A DNA stretch of 64,000 nt, taken from assembly GCF_038397715.1 (NCBI RefSeq), contig NZ_CP151633.1, positions 3,100,001-3,164,000 on the forward strand, given 5' to 3'. The position numbers were made by a program, and so were the translations under genes. Shown piece after piece: positions 1 to 8,020 of the stretch. Source of the stretch: Microbacterium sp. LWO14-1.2 (GTDB lineage Bacteria; Actinomycetota; Actinomycetes; Actinomycetales; Microbacteriaceae). The stretch's first letter is position 1; each line of letters begins with the position of its first letter. Under the pieces are notes generated by a model, which worked only from the letters and a program-made list of their open reading frames with translations, did not search any database and was not told the origin of the DNA.

Positions 1-1
1 C

Positions 2-415
2 GTCGTGGTCGGCACCGGCATCGGCACGACCGCCGGCGCGTTCCTCATCGGGATCGCGGCCGCGTTCGCGATCGGGCGGATCGTCGAGCAGCACCTCGTC
101 TCGGTGTCGCCCGGCGTGATCGAAGCGGCCCGCGCGATGGGCGCGAGCCCGCTGCGCATCCTCTTCACCGTCGCGATCCCCGAATCCCTCGGCCCGCTGA
201 TCCTCGGCTACACCTTCATCGTCGTCGCTCTCATCGACATGACGGCGATGGCCGGTCTGATCGGCGGTGGCGGCCTCGGAGCCTTCGCGCAGGTCTACGG
301 GTTCCGGCAGTTCGAGCCGGTCGTGATGTGGGCGGCGATCATCCTCATCGTCGTGTTCGTGCACCTGGTGCAGCTGCTGGGCACGAGGCTCGCGCGCAAG
401 ATCATGCGTCGCTGA
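2..415 (+). CDS. metI: MetI-type ABC transporter permease, C-terminal part
   Basis: The reading frame is open at the window edge, so the true start lies upstream; 137 residues are visible. It is the C-terminal part of a binding-protein-dependent permease. The EAA loop that contacts the ATPase is clear (EAARAMGASPLRILFTVAIPE with a VSPG lead-in), and hydrophobic segments lie on both sides of it. The tail with GGGGLGAFAQVYGF and a final LARKIMRR closely resembles the methionine permease MetI, which works with MetN (ATPase) and MetQ (lipoprotein) to import D/L-methionine; the partners would lie to the left. The stop overlaps the convergent pseudouridine synthase gene by 14 bp. The methionine assignment rests on recalled family resemblance; membership in the permease family is secure. 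Confidence 0.85.
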   Translation, partial: VVVGTGIGTTAGAFLIGIAAAFAIGRIVEQHLVSVSPGVIEAARAMGASPLRILFTVAIPESLGPLILGYTFIVVALIDMTAMAGLIGGGGLGAFAQVYGFRQFEPVVMWAAIILIVVFVHLVQLLGTRLARKIMRR

Positions 416-1367
416 CCGCGCTCGCGCCGGAGCGCCCGCGGGCGCCCGGGGCGAAGGCGAGCGAGAGTCGCGTGGTGAACTCCCTCGGGGCGCCGGTCAG
501 CGGGTCGACGAAGCGCAGCTCGCGAGCCAGCAGCTGCAGCGGCCGGTCGAAGTCATCGGGGGTCTCGGGCTCCAGTACGGGGTAGAAGCGGTCGTGCAGG
601 ATGCCGAGCCCCACCGCCGCGAGATGCACGCGCAGCTGGTGCATCTTGCCGCTGTGCGGACGCAGCAGCGTGTGTACGACGCGATCGTCGGCATCCTGGA
701 TCTCGATCAGCGTCTCCGCGTTCGGCTCCCTGTCCGGCACGACCTCGACGCGCAACTGCGCCCGCGGCTTCACGATGTGGTTGCGGTGCACGAGGGGAAA
801 GCGCGCGGCATCCTGCTCCCAGCTCTCCGGGCGTGCGGACACCGCCTCGTAGGTCTTCTGCACCTCGCGGTTCTCGAACATCAACTGGTACGCCCCTCGG
901 GTCTCCGGCCGTGCAGAGAACATCAGCACACCGGCGGTGGCACGGTCGAGGCGATGGATCGGGGTCAGTTCCGGGATGCCGAGCAGATTGCGCAACCGCA
1001 CGAGGGCCGAGTTCTGCACGTACTTGCCGCCCGGGGTGGTGGGGAGGAAGTGCGGCTTGTCGATCACGACGAGGTCGTCGTCCTGGTGCAGCACCTCGAT
1101 CGGGAACGGGATCTCGCGCTCCTCCGGCGGCTCGCGGTAGTACCAGACGAACTCCTCCGCCCCGAGCGGGGTGTCCCGCGGGAGCGCCCTCCCGTCGCGC
1201 GCCACGATCTCGCCGCGGTCGAACCGGACCAGCAGGCGCTCGGGGTCGAGGTGGAAGAAGCGCTCGATCATGTAGGCCGCGATCGTGGGCCACTCGCCCG
1301 TCAGGGGAACGTGCAGACGGGTCGCCCCGACGCCGTCGCGCATCGGGAGGGGGGAGAGCATGCCCAT
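402..1367 (-). CDS. RluA-family RNA pseudouridine synthase
   Basis: 321 residues. The family signature HRLDRATAG lies at about residues 138-146, with the catalytic aspartate at about 141. VVIDKPHFLPTTPGG precedes it and the C-terminal LLRPHSGKMHQLRVH motif is typical of RluA/RluC/RluD enzymes, which isomerise uridine to pseudouridine in 23S rRNA or tRNA. I cannot name the target site. There are two possible ATG starts 6 bp apart (1367 and 1361); the open frame runs further back but would overlap the upstream regulator. The gene begins 10 bp after the stop of the GlxA-type regulator on the same strand, so the two may be co-transcribed, although no functional link is obvious. Confidence 0.88.
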   Translation of the reverse strand: MGMLSPLPMRDGVGATRLHVPLTGEWPTIAAYMIERFFHLDPERLLVRFDRGEIVARDGRALPRDTPLGAEEFVWYYREPPEEREIPFPIEVLHQDDDLVVIDKPHFLPTTPGGKYVQNSALVRLRNLLGIPELTPIHRLDRATAGVLMFSARPETRGAYQLMFENREVQKTYEAVSARPESWEQDAARFPLVHRNHIVKPRAQLRVEVVPDREPNAETLIEIQDADDRVVHTLLRPHSGKMHQLRVHLAAVGLGILHDRFYPVLEPETPDDFDRPLQLLARELRFVDPLTGAPREFTTRLSLAFAPGARGRSGASAVSDA

Positions 1368-1377
1368 TCGGACCAGC

Positions 1378-2331
1378 CTACGCGGCCCGCGCGAACCGCG
1401 ACCGGTACTGCTGCGGCGCGATGCCCAGCCGATCGCGGAAGTGCTTGCGCAGAGCGGCCGCCGTGGCGAACCCCGAGCGCAGGGCGACATCGTCGATCAG
1501 CAGGTCGGTCGTCTCCAGCAGCTCTCGCGCACGGTCGACCCTGGCGTCGGCGAACCAGTCGCCGACCGTGCGGCCCGTCTCGCTCCGGAACCGTCGAGTG
1601 AGGGTCCGGACGCTCATGCCGAAGTGCGCGGCGACCGCTGCGAGCGACAGCGGCTCCTCGACGTGGGCCAGCAGCCAGGCCTGGATGTCGCCCGCCGATC
1701 CGACGGGAGTCTGCGGCACCGGCGGACGCGCGATGAACTGCCGCTGACCTCCGCCGCGGTGCGGCGCGGCGAGCGTGGTCTGCGCGACGAGAGCGGCGAC
1801 GGCCGCGCCGTGGTCGCTCGCGATGAGGTGCATGGTCGCGTCGACAGCGGCGGATGCGCCGGCGGCGGTGAGCACGGAACCCTCGTCGACGAAGAGCTCG
1901 TCCTCGCGCAGCCGCACCCGGGGGAACCGGCGGGCGAACTCGTCGGACGCGCACCAGTGCGTCGTCGCCTCCTTGCCGTCGAGCAACCCCGCTGCCGCGA
2001 GGGTGAACGCACCGGTGCAGAAGCTCACGATGCGTCGGTCGGCGTACTCGGCCAGTCCGATGGGGTCTCCGGCGATCTCCGCGTCGCTCCAGGGCGGCAC
2101 GATGATGGTGTCGGCCGTCTCCAGGATCCGACGGTCGGCGGCCGGCGTGATCGCGAAGTCGGCGTTCGTCGCGACGGGGAGGCCGTCGAGCGTGCAGGTG
2201 GTGACGGAGTACAGGGGCTCGCCGTCGCGCTGAGCCGCGCGGAAGAAGCGGGCGGGCACCCCGAGCTCGTAGGGGAAGACGCCGGGGAGGGCGACGACGG
2301 CGATCCGATGCATGGCTCTATCGTGACACAT
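1378..2331 (-). CDS. GlxA-type transcriptional regulator (DJ-1/PfpI + AraC HTH)
   Basis: 317 residues. The N-terminal two thirds is a DJ-1/PfpI-like domain (IAVVALPGVFPYELGVPARFF near the start; VSFCTGAFTLAAAGLLDG in the middle with the nucleophile-elbow-like CTGAF). The C-terminal 100 residues form an AraC/XylS DNA-binding domain with two helix-turn-helices (LAAVAAHFGMSVRTLTRRF; LLIDDVALRSGFATAAALRKHF). This is the GlxA architecture, generally a one-component regulator. The ATG at 2331 has an AAGGA box 4 nt upstream; an ATG at 2313 fits the usual family N terminus and remains possible. It is divergent from a quinone oxidoreductase gene across an 89-bp gap holding two inverted repeats, so control of that neighbour is plausible (inference). 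Confidence 0.85.
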   Translation of the reverse strand: MCHDRAMHRIAVVALPGVFPYELGVPARFFRAAQRDGEPLYSVTTCTLDGLPVATNADFAITPAADRRILETADTIIVPPWSDAEIAGDPIGLAEYADRRIVSFCTGAFTLAAAGLLDGKEATTHWCASDEFARRFPRVRLREDELFVDEGSVLTAAGASAAVDATMHLIASDHGAAVAALVAQTTLAAPHRGGGQRQFIARPPVPQTPVGSAGDIQAWLLAHVEEPLSLAAVAAHFGMSVRTLTRRFRSETGRTVGDWFADARVDRARELLETTDLLIDDVALRSGFATAAALRKHFRDRLGIAPQQYRSRFARAA

Positions 2332-2342
2332 GTTGTCCTTCG

Positions 2343-2398
2343 GGTCACTGGTGACCGTCCGTCCCGGCGATCATGCTGATCTCTGCGATCAGATGATC
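2343..2398. promoter_or_regulatory. Two inverted repeats in a divergent intergenic region
   Basis: Between the GlxA-type regulator and the oxidoreductase gene lie GGTCAC-TG-GTGACC (2343-2356) and a longer repeat, GATCATGCTGATC (2369-2381) facing GATCAGATGATC (2387-2398) across TCTGC, which is perfect except for one extra G. Placement between a regulator and a divergent enzyme gene suggests operator sites. This is inference from symmetry only. Confidence 0.5.
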
Positions 2399-2420
2399 CG
2401 CAGACCAGAAAGGCAAACCA

Positions 2421-3362
2421 GTGCGTTCAGCGAAGTACTCAGGCCCCGGCTCGGCCGCCGACGTGATCTCGATCGTCGAGGTCGAGACACCGACCCCGGG
2501 GCCCGGCCAGGTCCTCCTCCGGGTCGGAGCAGCCGGCCTCAACCCCGTCGACGTGAAGATCCGGGCGGCAGCGCACGACTTCGGCGTCATCCGCTACTCC
2601 GATCTCCCCGGGTGGGACGTCGCCGGCGTGATCGCCGAGGTCGGCCCCGAGGTCGCAGGCTGGGCGCCCGGCGACCGCGTCCACGCGCTCGCCGCCTTCC
2701 CCGACATCGCGCACACGCTGGCGGAGTACGCGCTCGTCTCCGCCAGCGACCTCGCCCCGATCCCGAGCACGTGGTCGACGGCGCAGGCCGGCGCCGCCCC
2801 GCTCGCTGTGCTCACGGCCTGGCAGGCGCTGGATGCCGCGGGGGTGCGCGACGGGCAGCGCGTCCTCGTCCTCGGCGGCGCCGGAGGCGTCGGTCACCTG
2901 GCGATCCAGCTCGCCGTCGCCCGCGGAGCAGAGGTCGTCACGACGGGCAGCCCGGCGAAGCACGAGCTGCTGCGGGGCTGGGGAGCGGCCGAGGTCGTCG
3001 ACTACCGCGACGAGCAGGGCCTCGCCGCCATCGCCCCCGTCGACGCCGTGATCGTCACTGTCGACGCGACGCTCCCGCCGCGCGGTGCCGTGCGCGAGGG
3101 GACGTCGGTGATCACGATCACCGGCCTGTCCGCCGCGCAGACGGCCCAGCTCGGGGAATGGGGAGCATCGCCCGTGCAGCGCATCCTCGTCCATGCCGAC
3201 GGCGCAGAGCTGTCGGAGATCGCGACGCTCGCCGAAGCGGGTCGCGTGAGCGTGCACCTCGACTCGAGCTATCCGCTCGACGAGCTCGCCGCGGCGCAGG
3301 AGCGGGTGGAGACGGGACGCTCGACGGGCAAGGTCGCCGTCATCGTCGATCCGGGGATCTGA
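2421..3362 (+). CDS. Zinc-independent NADP-dependent quinone oxidoreductase-like protein
   Basis: 313 residues, the usual length of the zeta-crystallin/quinone oxidoreductase branch of the medium-chain dehydrogenase superfamily. The GroES-like N terminus shows GAAGLNPVDVKIRAA and PGWDVAGVI. The nucleotide-binding Rossmann motif VLGGAGGVGHLAIQLA is at about residues 150-165. No structural or catalytic zinc ligands are seen, as in quinone reductases. The start is GTG with an AAAGG box 8 nt upstream. The substrate is unknown; members reduce quinones or enals with NADPH. Its position opposite a GlxA-type regulator suggests inducible expression (inference). Confidence 0.88.
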   Translation: MRSAKYSGPGSAADVISIVEVETPTPGPGQVLLRVGAAGLNPVDVKIRAAAHDFGVIRYSDLPGWDVAGVIAEVGPEVAGWAPGDRVHALAAFPDIAHTLAEYALVSASDLAPIPSTWSTAQAGAAPLAVLTAWQALDAAGVRDGQRVLVLGGAGGVGHLAIQLAVARGAEVVTTGSPAKHELLRGWGAAEVVDYRDEQGLAAIAPVDAVIVTVDATLPPRGAVREGTSVITITGLSAAQTAQLGEWGASPVQRILVHADGAELSEIATLAEAGRVSVHLDSSYPLDELAAAQERVETGRSTGKVAVIVDPGI

Positions 3363-3416
3363 CGCGCCGCCCGGTGCGGGCCGGTACCGCCGGCCCGCAC
3401 CGCCGTGCGGGTGCCG

Positions 3417-3911
3417 TCAGACGTCGAAGCTGAGGCTGAGCTTGCGCAGCAGTGCTGCGAGGCGGTCGCGGTCGCCACGCGAGAGCCCCTGCAGCAGGTC
3501 GGCCTCGACATCGACGAGACGTGTGATCGCGGCATCCACGCGGATGCGTCCGTCGTCGGTGAGCGTGACGAGCACGCTGCGTCCGTCGGCGGGATCGGCC
3601 TCTCGACGCACGAACCGCCGTCCGACGAGACGGTCGATGCGGTTGGTCATCGTGCCGCTGGAGACGAGCGTCTGCTGCAGCAGCTGTTTGGGCGAGAGCT
3701 GGAACGGCGAGCCGGCCCTACGCAGGGCGGAGAGCACGTCCCACTCCCACGGCTCGAGGTCGCTGCGTCGGAAGACATCGCGCCTGGCGCGGTCGAGCAG
3801 ACGCGTGAGGCGGTCGACGCGCGACAGCACCTCCAGGGGGGAGAAGTCCAGATCGGGGCGCTGGGCGTTCCAGGCGCCGACGATGCGATCGACCTCATCC
3901 GCCTGGCTCAT
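3417..3911 (-). CDS. MarR-family transcriptional regulator
   Basis: 164 residues. The winged helix-turn-helix is visible: LEPWEWDVLSALRRAG, then LSPKQLLQQTLVSSGTMTNRIDRL (recognition helix) and the wing RRFVRREADPADGRSVLVTLT, whose DxRS core is the MarR hallmark. MarR proteins bind as dimers and often release DNA on binding phenolic or other small ligands. The ATG at 3911 gives the normal family length; the longer open frame would run back through the tRNA gene. A GATAAT box 6 nt before the ATG suggests a leaderless transcript. Neighbours give no clue to the regulon. Confidence 0.9.
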   Translation of the reverse strand: MSQADEVDRIVGAWNAQRPDLDFSPLEVLSRVDRLTRLLDRARRDVFRRSDLEPWEWDVLSALRRAGSPFQLSPKQLLQQTLVSSGTMTNRIDRLVGRRFVRREADPADGRSVLVTLTDDGRIRVDAAITRLVDVEADLLQGLSRGDRDRLAALLRKLSLSFDV

Positions 3912-3917
3912 CCGTCC

Positions 3918-3923
3918 ATTATC
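3918..3923 (-). promoter_or_regulatory. -10 box of the MarR gene (leaderless)
   Basis: GATAAT (minus strand) ends 6 nt before the ATG at 3911, so transcription would start at or next to the start codon; no Shine-Dalgarno sequence is present. Confidence 0.5.
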
Positions 3924-4001
3924 GCGGGTGGGCGCGCGATCGCCGCTGGCACACGGGCGGACGTGGCAGACTTGACGGGCGGCCGCCCCCGGGTGCCGCG
4001 G

Positions 4002-4073
4002 TCCGCCGTGGTGTAATGGCAGCACGACAGCCTTTGGAGCTGTGAGGTCTAGGTTCGAGTCCTGGCGGCGGAG
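4002..4073 (+). tRNA. tRNA-Gln (anticodon TTG)
   Basis: The 72-nt cloverleaf folds fully. The acceptor stem TCCGCCG pairs with CGGCGGA (4066-4072), discriminator G at 4073. The anticodon arm is ACAGC-CTTTGGA-GCTGT, placing TTG at the anticodon position. The T arm is CTAGG-TTCGAGT-CCTGG. CCA is not encoded. The gene ends one base before the ATG of glmU, so the tRNA 3' end and the glmU start practically touch. Confidence 0.95.
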
Positions 4074-4074
4074 C

Positions 4075-5502
4075 ATGACAGGGAACAACCTCGCCATCAT
4101 CGTCCTCGCCGCAGGACAGGGCACGCGTATGAAGTCCCGCCTTCCGAAGGTGCTGCACCCGATCGGCGGACGACCCCTCGTCGGCCACGTGCTGACCACC
4201 GCCGCGCGGCTCGCCGCCGACCACGTCGAGGTCGTCGTGCGTCACGAGCGCGACCAGGTGGTCGCCGCGCTGCGCGAGGACTATCCCGACGCCGTCTTCG
4301 TCGACCAGGACGACGTGCCGGGCACCGGCCGTGCCGTGCAGGTGGCGATCGACGCGATCCCCGACTTCCAGGGAGACGTGCTCGTGCTCTCCGGCGACTG
4401 CCCTCTGGCCGACGCCGACACCCTCGGCGCGTTCCTCGCCGAGCATCGGGATGCCGGAGCTGCGGCGACCCTGATGACGGCGGTCGTCGACGACCCGACC
4501 GGATACGGGCGAGTGATCCGCGATGCCGACGGCGGCGTCGACCGCATCGTGGAGCAGAAGGACGCGACCGCCGACGAAGCCGCCGTGCGCGAGATCAACG
4601 CGGGCATGTACGTGTTCCGTGCCGAGGTGCTGCGCCGCTACCTGCCCCAGGTCGGCGTCGACAACGCGCAGGGGGAGATGTACCTCACCGACGTGCCCGG
4701 TCTGCTGCGCGCCGCAGGCGACCGCGTCGCGGCATCCGTCGTCTCCGACGTGTCCGTGACGTTCGGCGTCAACGACCGCGCGCAGCTCGCGCTCGTCGGC
4801 CGTCTGCTGAACGAGCGCATCGTGCGCCGCTGGCAGCTCGAGGGGGTCACCGTCATCGACCCGGCCACCACCTGGATCGACGACGACGCGACGCTCGCAC
4901 CCGACGTCACGATCCTCCCGAACACGCACATCCTGCGCGCCACGACCATCGCCGAGGGGGCGACCGTCGGCCCCGACACCACCCTCGTCGACTGCGAGGT
5001 GGGGGAGCGGGCGACCGTGCGCCGCACCGACGCGACCCTCGCCGTGATCGGCGCCGAGGCCACCGTCGGGCCGTTCTCGTTCCTGCGACCGGGCACCGTG
5101 CTCGGCGCCAAGGGCAAGATCGGCGCCTACGTCGAGACGAAGAACGCCGAGATCGGCGAGGGCAGCAAGGTGCCGCACCTGTCGTACGTCGGCGACGCCA
5201 CGATCGGCCGGGGCGTGAACCTCGGCGCGAGCACCATCACCGCGAACTACGACGATGTGAACAAGCACCGCACCGTGGTCGAGGACGAGGTGCACACGGG
5301 CTCGCACACGACCCTGGTCGCGCCCGTTAGGCTGGGTGCTGGCGCCAAGACAGGTGCCGGCGCCGTCGTCCGCAAGGACGTCCCGGCCGGTGCCCTTGCC
5401 ATGAGCGTCGCCCCCCAGCGCAACATCGAGGGCTGGGTCGAGAACAACAGGGCAGGCACGGGTGCGGCGGATGCCGCAGCACGGGCTCGGACGGCGGAGT
5501 AG
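4075..5502 (+). CDS. glmU: Bifunctional N-acetylglucosamine-1-phosphate uridyltransferase / glucosamine-1-phosphate N-acetyltransferase
   Basis: 475 residues. The N-terminal pyrophosphorylase domain begins with LAAGQGTRMKSRLPKVLHPI (residues 11-30), the nucleotide-binding loop; VLSGDCPL and DVPGTGRAVQ follow. The C-terminal half from about residue 260 is a left-handed beta-helix with hexapeptide repeats and the acetyltransferase site SYVGDATIGRGVNLGA. It makes UDP-GlcNAc for peptidoglycan in the cytoplasm. The ATG at 4075 puts the nucleotide loop at its normal distance from the N terminus. Between the tRNA and this ATG there is only one base, so no normal leader exists; GGAG in the tRNA acceptor end is too close to serve as a usual Shine-Dalgarno. 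prs follows after 8 bp, the arrangement conserved in actinobacteria. Confidence 0.96.
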   Translation: MTGNNLAIIVLAAGQGTRMKSRLPKVLHPIGGRPLVGHVLTTAARLAADHVEVVVRHERDQVVAALREDYPDAVFVDQDDVPGTGRAVQVAIDAIPDFQGDVLVLSGDCPLADADTLGAFLAEHRDAGAAATLMTAVVDDPTGYGRVIRDADGGVDRIVEQKDATADEAAVREINAGMYVFRAEVLRRYLPQVGVDNAQGEMYLTDVPGLLRAAGDRVAASVVSDVSVTFGVNDRAQLALVGRLLNERIVRRWQLEGVTVIDPATTWIDDDATLAPDVTILPNTHILRATTIAEGATVGPDTTLVDCEVGERATVRRTDATLAVIGAEATVGPFSFLRPGTVLGAKGKIGAYVETKNAEIGEGSKVPHLSYVGDATIGRGVNLGASTITANYDDVNKHRTVVEDEVHTGSHTTLVAPVRLGAGAKTGAGAVVRKDVPAGALAMSVAPQRNIEGWVENNRAGTGAADAAARARTAE

Positions 5503-5510
5503 GCGGACTG

Positions 5511-6545
5511 ATGGCGCGCAAGAAGAAGACGGTCGACCTGGACCGGGACAACGGCATCGCGCCGGGTCTCGTCGCGAAGACCAAGAAGCGGCTCGTCGTC
5601 GCCGGTGGTCGATCGCACCCGGAGCTGACGGCCGCCGTCGCTGCGGCGCTCGGCACCGAGATCGCCCCGGTCGAGCACCGCACCTTCGCCTCCGGCGAGA
5701 TCTACGCGCGGTTCGAGGTGTCGATCCGCGGGTGCGACCTCTTCCTCATCCAGACGTTCGGCGAGCCGGTGAACGAGTGGCTCATGGAGACGCTCATCAT
5801 GATCGACGCCGCCAAGCGCGCGTCGGCCAAGCGCATCACGGTCGTCGCGCCGTACTATCCGTATTCGCGTCAGGACAAGAAGGGCCGCGGTCGTGAGCCG
5901 ATCAGCGCCCGTCTCGTGGCCGACCTGCTGAAGACGGCGGGCGCCGACCGCGTCATGAGCGTCGACCTGCACGCCGCCCAGATCCAGGGCTTCTTCGACG
6001 GCCCCGTCGACCACCTGTTCGCGAAGCCCGTGCTGCTCGACCACTTCCAGCGCACGCTGAGCCCGGAGGACCGCGAGATCCTCACGGTCGTCTCGCCCGA
6101 CATGGGCCGTGTCCGCGTCGCCGACACCTGGTCCGACAGCCTGGGTGCGCCCCTGGCCATCATCCACAAGCGCCGTGACCCGAAGGTCGCGAACCAGGTC
6201 TCGGTGCACGAGATCGTCGGCGCCGTCGAGGGGCGCACCTGCCTCCTCGTCGACGACATGATCGACACCGGCGGCACGATCGTGAAGGCCGCGCAGGCGC
6301 TCAAGGCCAACGGCGCGCATCGCGTGATCGTGGCCGCCACGCACGCGATCTTCAGCGACCCGGCGTCGGAGCGGCTGCAGGACGCCTCGATCGACGAGGT
6401 CGTCATCACCGACACGATCCCGCTCACGGAGTCGCGGCGCTGGGAGAAGCTCACGATCCTCCCGATCGCGCCGCTGCTGGCCCGCGCCATCCACGAGGTG
6501 TTCGAGGACGGCTCGGTCACGAGCATGTTCGGCGGCGACGCGTAG
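5511..6545 (+). CDS. prs: Ribose-phosphate pyrophosphokinase (PRPP synthetase)
   Basis: 344 residues, slightly longer than usual because of a basic N-terminal extension (MARKKKTVDLDRD). It converts ribose 5-phosphate and ATP to PRPP for nucleotide, histidine and tryptophan synthesis. The PRPP-binding loop LLVDDMIDTGGTI is at about residues 244-256; the ATP-binding region includes YYPYSRQDKKGRGREPIS and the metal site VDLHAAQIQGFF. It is separated from glmU by 8 bp and is certainly in the same operon; both products feed nucleotide-sugar and cell-wall synthesis. No clear terminator is seen in the 95 bp downstream. Confidence 0.96.
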   Translation: MARKKKTVDLDRDNGIAPGLVAKTKKRLVVAGGRSHPELTAAVAAALGTEIAPVEHRTFASGEIYARFEVSIRGCDLFLIQTFGEPVNEWLMETLIMIDAAKRASAKRITVVAPYYPYSRQDKKGRGREPISARLVADLLKTAGADRVMSVDLHAAQIQGFFDGPVDHLFAKPVLLDHFQRTLSPEDREILTVVSPDMGRVRVADTWSDSLGAPLAIIHKRRDPKVANQVSVHEIVGAVEGRTCLLVDDMIDTGGTIVKAAQALKANGAHRVIVAATHAIFSDPASERLQDASIDEVVITDTIPLTESRRWEKLTILPIAPLLARAIHEVFEDGSVTSMFGGDA

Positions 6546-6640
6546 GCGACGCAGCGTCACGGCACAGCCGGTACATAGGACGCATCCCTACGGTCGATTC
6601 AACGACATGCAGTTGTCTCGAACAGAGCCGGAGGACCATC

Positions 6641-7102
6641 ATGATCCGCACGACCGTACCGACCACTGTCCGCAAGGGTTCCGCGCTCCTCGGCGTCGCC
6701 GGACTCCTCGTCCTCGCCGGGTGCTCCGGCACCGGTGACGCGCAGTCGCCCTCGACCGGCGACAACGGAAGCACGCCGTCGTCGGACTCGGCCGCCACCG
6801 GTGGCGAGTACAAGGACGGCACATACGAGGCCGAGGGCTCGTACCAGACCCCCGAGACCGTCGAGACGATCTCGGTGTCGCTGACGATCGCCGACGGCGT
6901 CGTCGAATCCGTCGAGGTCACGGGCGACCCCAAGGCCCGCGAGACCGAGCAGTACCAGGGCCAGTTCATCGACGGCATCTCCGACGAGGTCGTGGGCAAG
7001 TCCCTCGACGACATCTCGGTGAGCCGCGTCGCCGGCTCCTCGCTCACGAGCGGCGGATTCAACGAAGCCGTCGCGTCGATCAAGGAGCAGGCCGCCGCCT
7101 GA
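6641..7102 (+). CDS. FMN-binding domain lipoprotein (flavinylated electron carrier)
   Basis: 153 residues. A signal peptide ends in a lipobox LAGC with Cys28; a Ser/Thr/Gly-rich linker follows, then an FMN-binding domain (residues about 58-153). The flavinylation region reads AGSSLTSGGF (residues 131-140). Aligned by eye with the SGATLTS core of NqrC-type domains, Ser134 occupies the place of the modified Thr; ApbE can modify Thr or Ser. The protein would sit on the outer face of the membrane with covalently bound FMN. ApbE follows 15 bp later and a membrane reductase after that, so the three form one functional unit. The ATG has a CGGAGG box 7 nt upstream. The flavinylation itself is inferred. 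Confidence 0.85.
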   Translation: MIRTTVPTTVRKGSALLGVAGLLVLAGCSGTGDAQSPSTGDNGSTPSSDSAATGGEYKDGTYEAEGSYQTPETVETISVSLTIADGVVESVEVTGDPKARETEQYQGQFIDGISDEVVGKSLDDISVSRVAGSSLTSGGFNEAVASIKEQAAA

Positions 7103-7117
7103 GGCGCCTGACCCGCC

Positions 7118-7975
7118 ATGGCCATCTGGCGCTTCGAGGCGATCGGCACGCGGTGGGAGATCGAGAGCGCGTCCGACCTCGACGACGCGTCGCGGCAGGC
7201 CGTGAGCGCGGAGATCGAGCGCTTCGATCGGGAGTGGTCGAGGTTCCGCGACGACTCGGGCGTCACGCGGGTCGGCCGCGAGGGCGGGTCGATCCGCTCA
7301 CGCGATGCCGCCCCCATGCTCGACGCGTACCGCGACGCCTCGGCCGCGACGGGCGGTGCCGTGAACCCTCTCGTCGGCGACAGCCTCGCAGCCTTGGGCT
7401 ATGACGCCGCATACACTCTCACGGCCGGCCCGCCGGTCGCCGCTCCCTCGGACTGGCAGCGACTCGTGCGCTGGACGGCGGCCGAGGCCACGGCATCCGC
7501 TCCCGCTCTGCTCGACGTCGGCGCTCTCGGGAAGGGCCGACTGGTGGACCTCGTGATCGACGTGCTGTCGCGTGTGCCCGGCGACCTCGTCGTCGACGCC
7601 GGCGGCGACATCCGGGCGCGCGGAGCCGGGGTGCGCATCGGCCTCGAGCACCCGTACGACCCGACCAAGGCGATCGGCGTCGTCGAGCTGCAGGATGCCG
7701 CGCTCTGCGCCTCGGCGGTCAACCGCCGCGCCTGGGGAGACGGCCTGCACCATGTGCTCGACGCGCGCACCGGCGTCCCCGTGCGCACCTGGGCGGCGAC
7801 CTGGGCGATCGCCTCGGACGCGATGCGAGCGGATGCCGTCGCCACGGCGCTCTTCTTCGACGGCGGCACCGAGCTCGCCGCCGACTGGGGCGTGGAGTGG
7901 GTGCGCATGTCGACCGATGGGCGCGCCGAGCGCTCTGCGGGGTGCCCGGCCGAGCTGTTCTCCGTCAGGGCGTAG
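7118..7975 (+). CDS. apbE: FAD:protein FMN transferase
   Basis: 285 residues of ApbE family. Visible family features are the N-terminal FEAIGTRWEI, the GAVNPLVGDSLAALGYD stretch, DVGALGKGRLVDLV and VDAGGDIRARG, which together form the FAD and Mg site, and the late LHHVLDARTGVPV motif. ApbE transfers FMN from FAD to Thr/Ser of target proteins; the obvious target is the upstream lipoprotein. No signal peptide is visible and no longer start is available, because the upstream gene ends only 15 bp before. That would leave the enzyme in the cytoplasm while its substrate is exported, an unresolved point. Confidence 0.93.
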   Translation: MAIWRFEAIGTRWEIESASDLDDASRQAVSAEIERFDREWSRFRDDSGVTRVGREGGSIRSRDAAPMLDAYRDASAATGGAVNPLVGDSLAALGYDAAYTLTAGPPVAAPSDWQRLVRWTAAEATASAPALLDVGALGKGRLVDLVIDVLSRVPGDLVVDAGGDIRARGAGVRIGLEHPYDPTKAIGVVELQDAALCASAVNRRAWGDGLHHVLDARTGVPVRTWAATWAIASDAMRADAVATALFFDGGTELAADWGVEWVRMSTDGRAERSAGCPAELFSVRA

Positions 7976-8020
7976 GGGCATGGCCCTCGGCGCCGTCATC
8001 GATCAGGGAAGAGGAGAACC

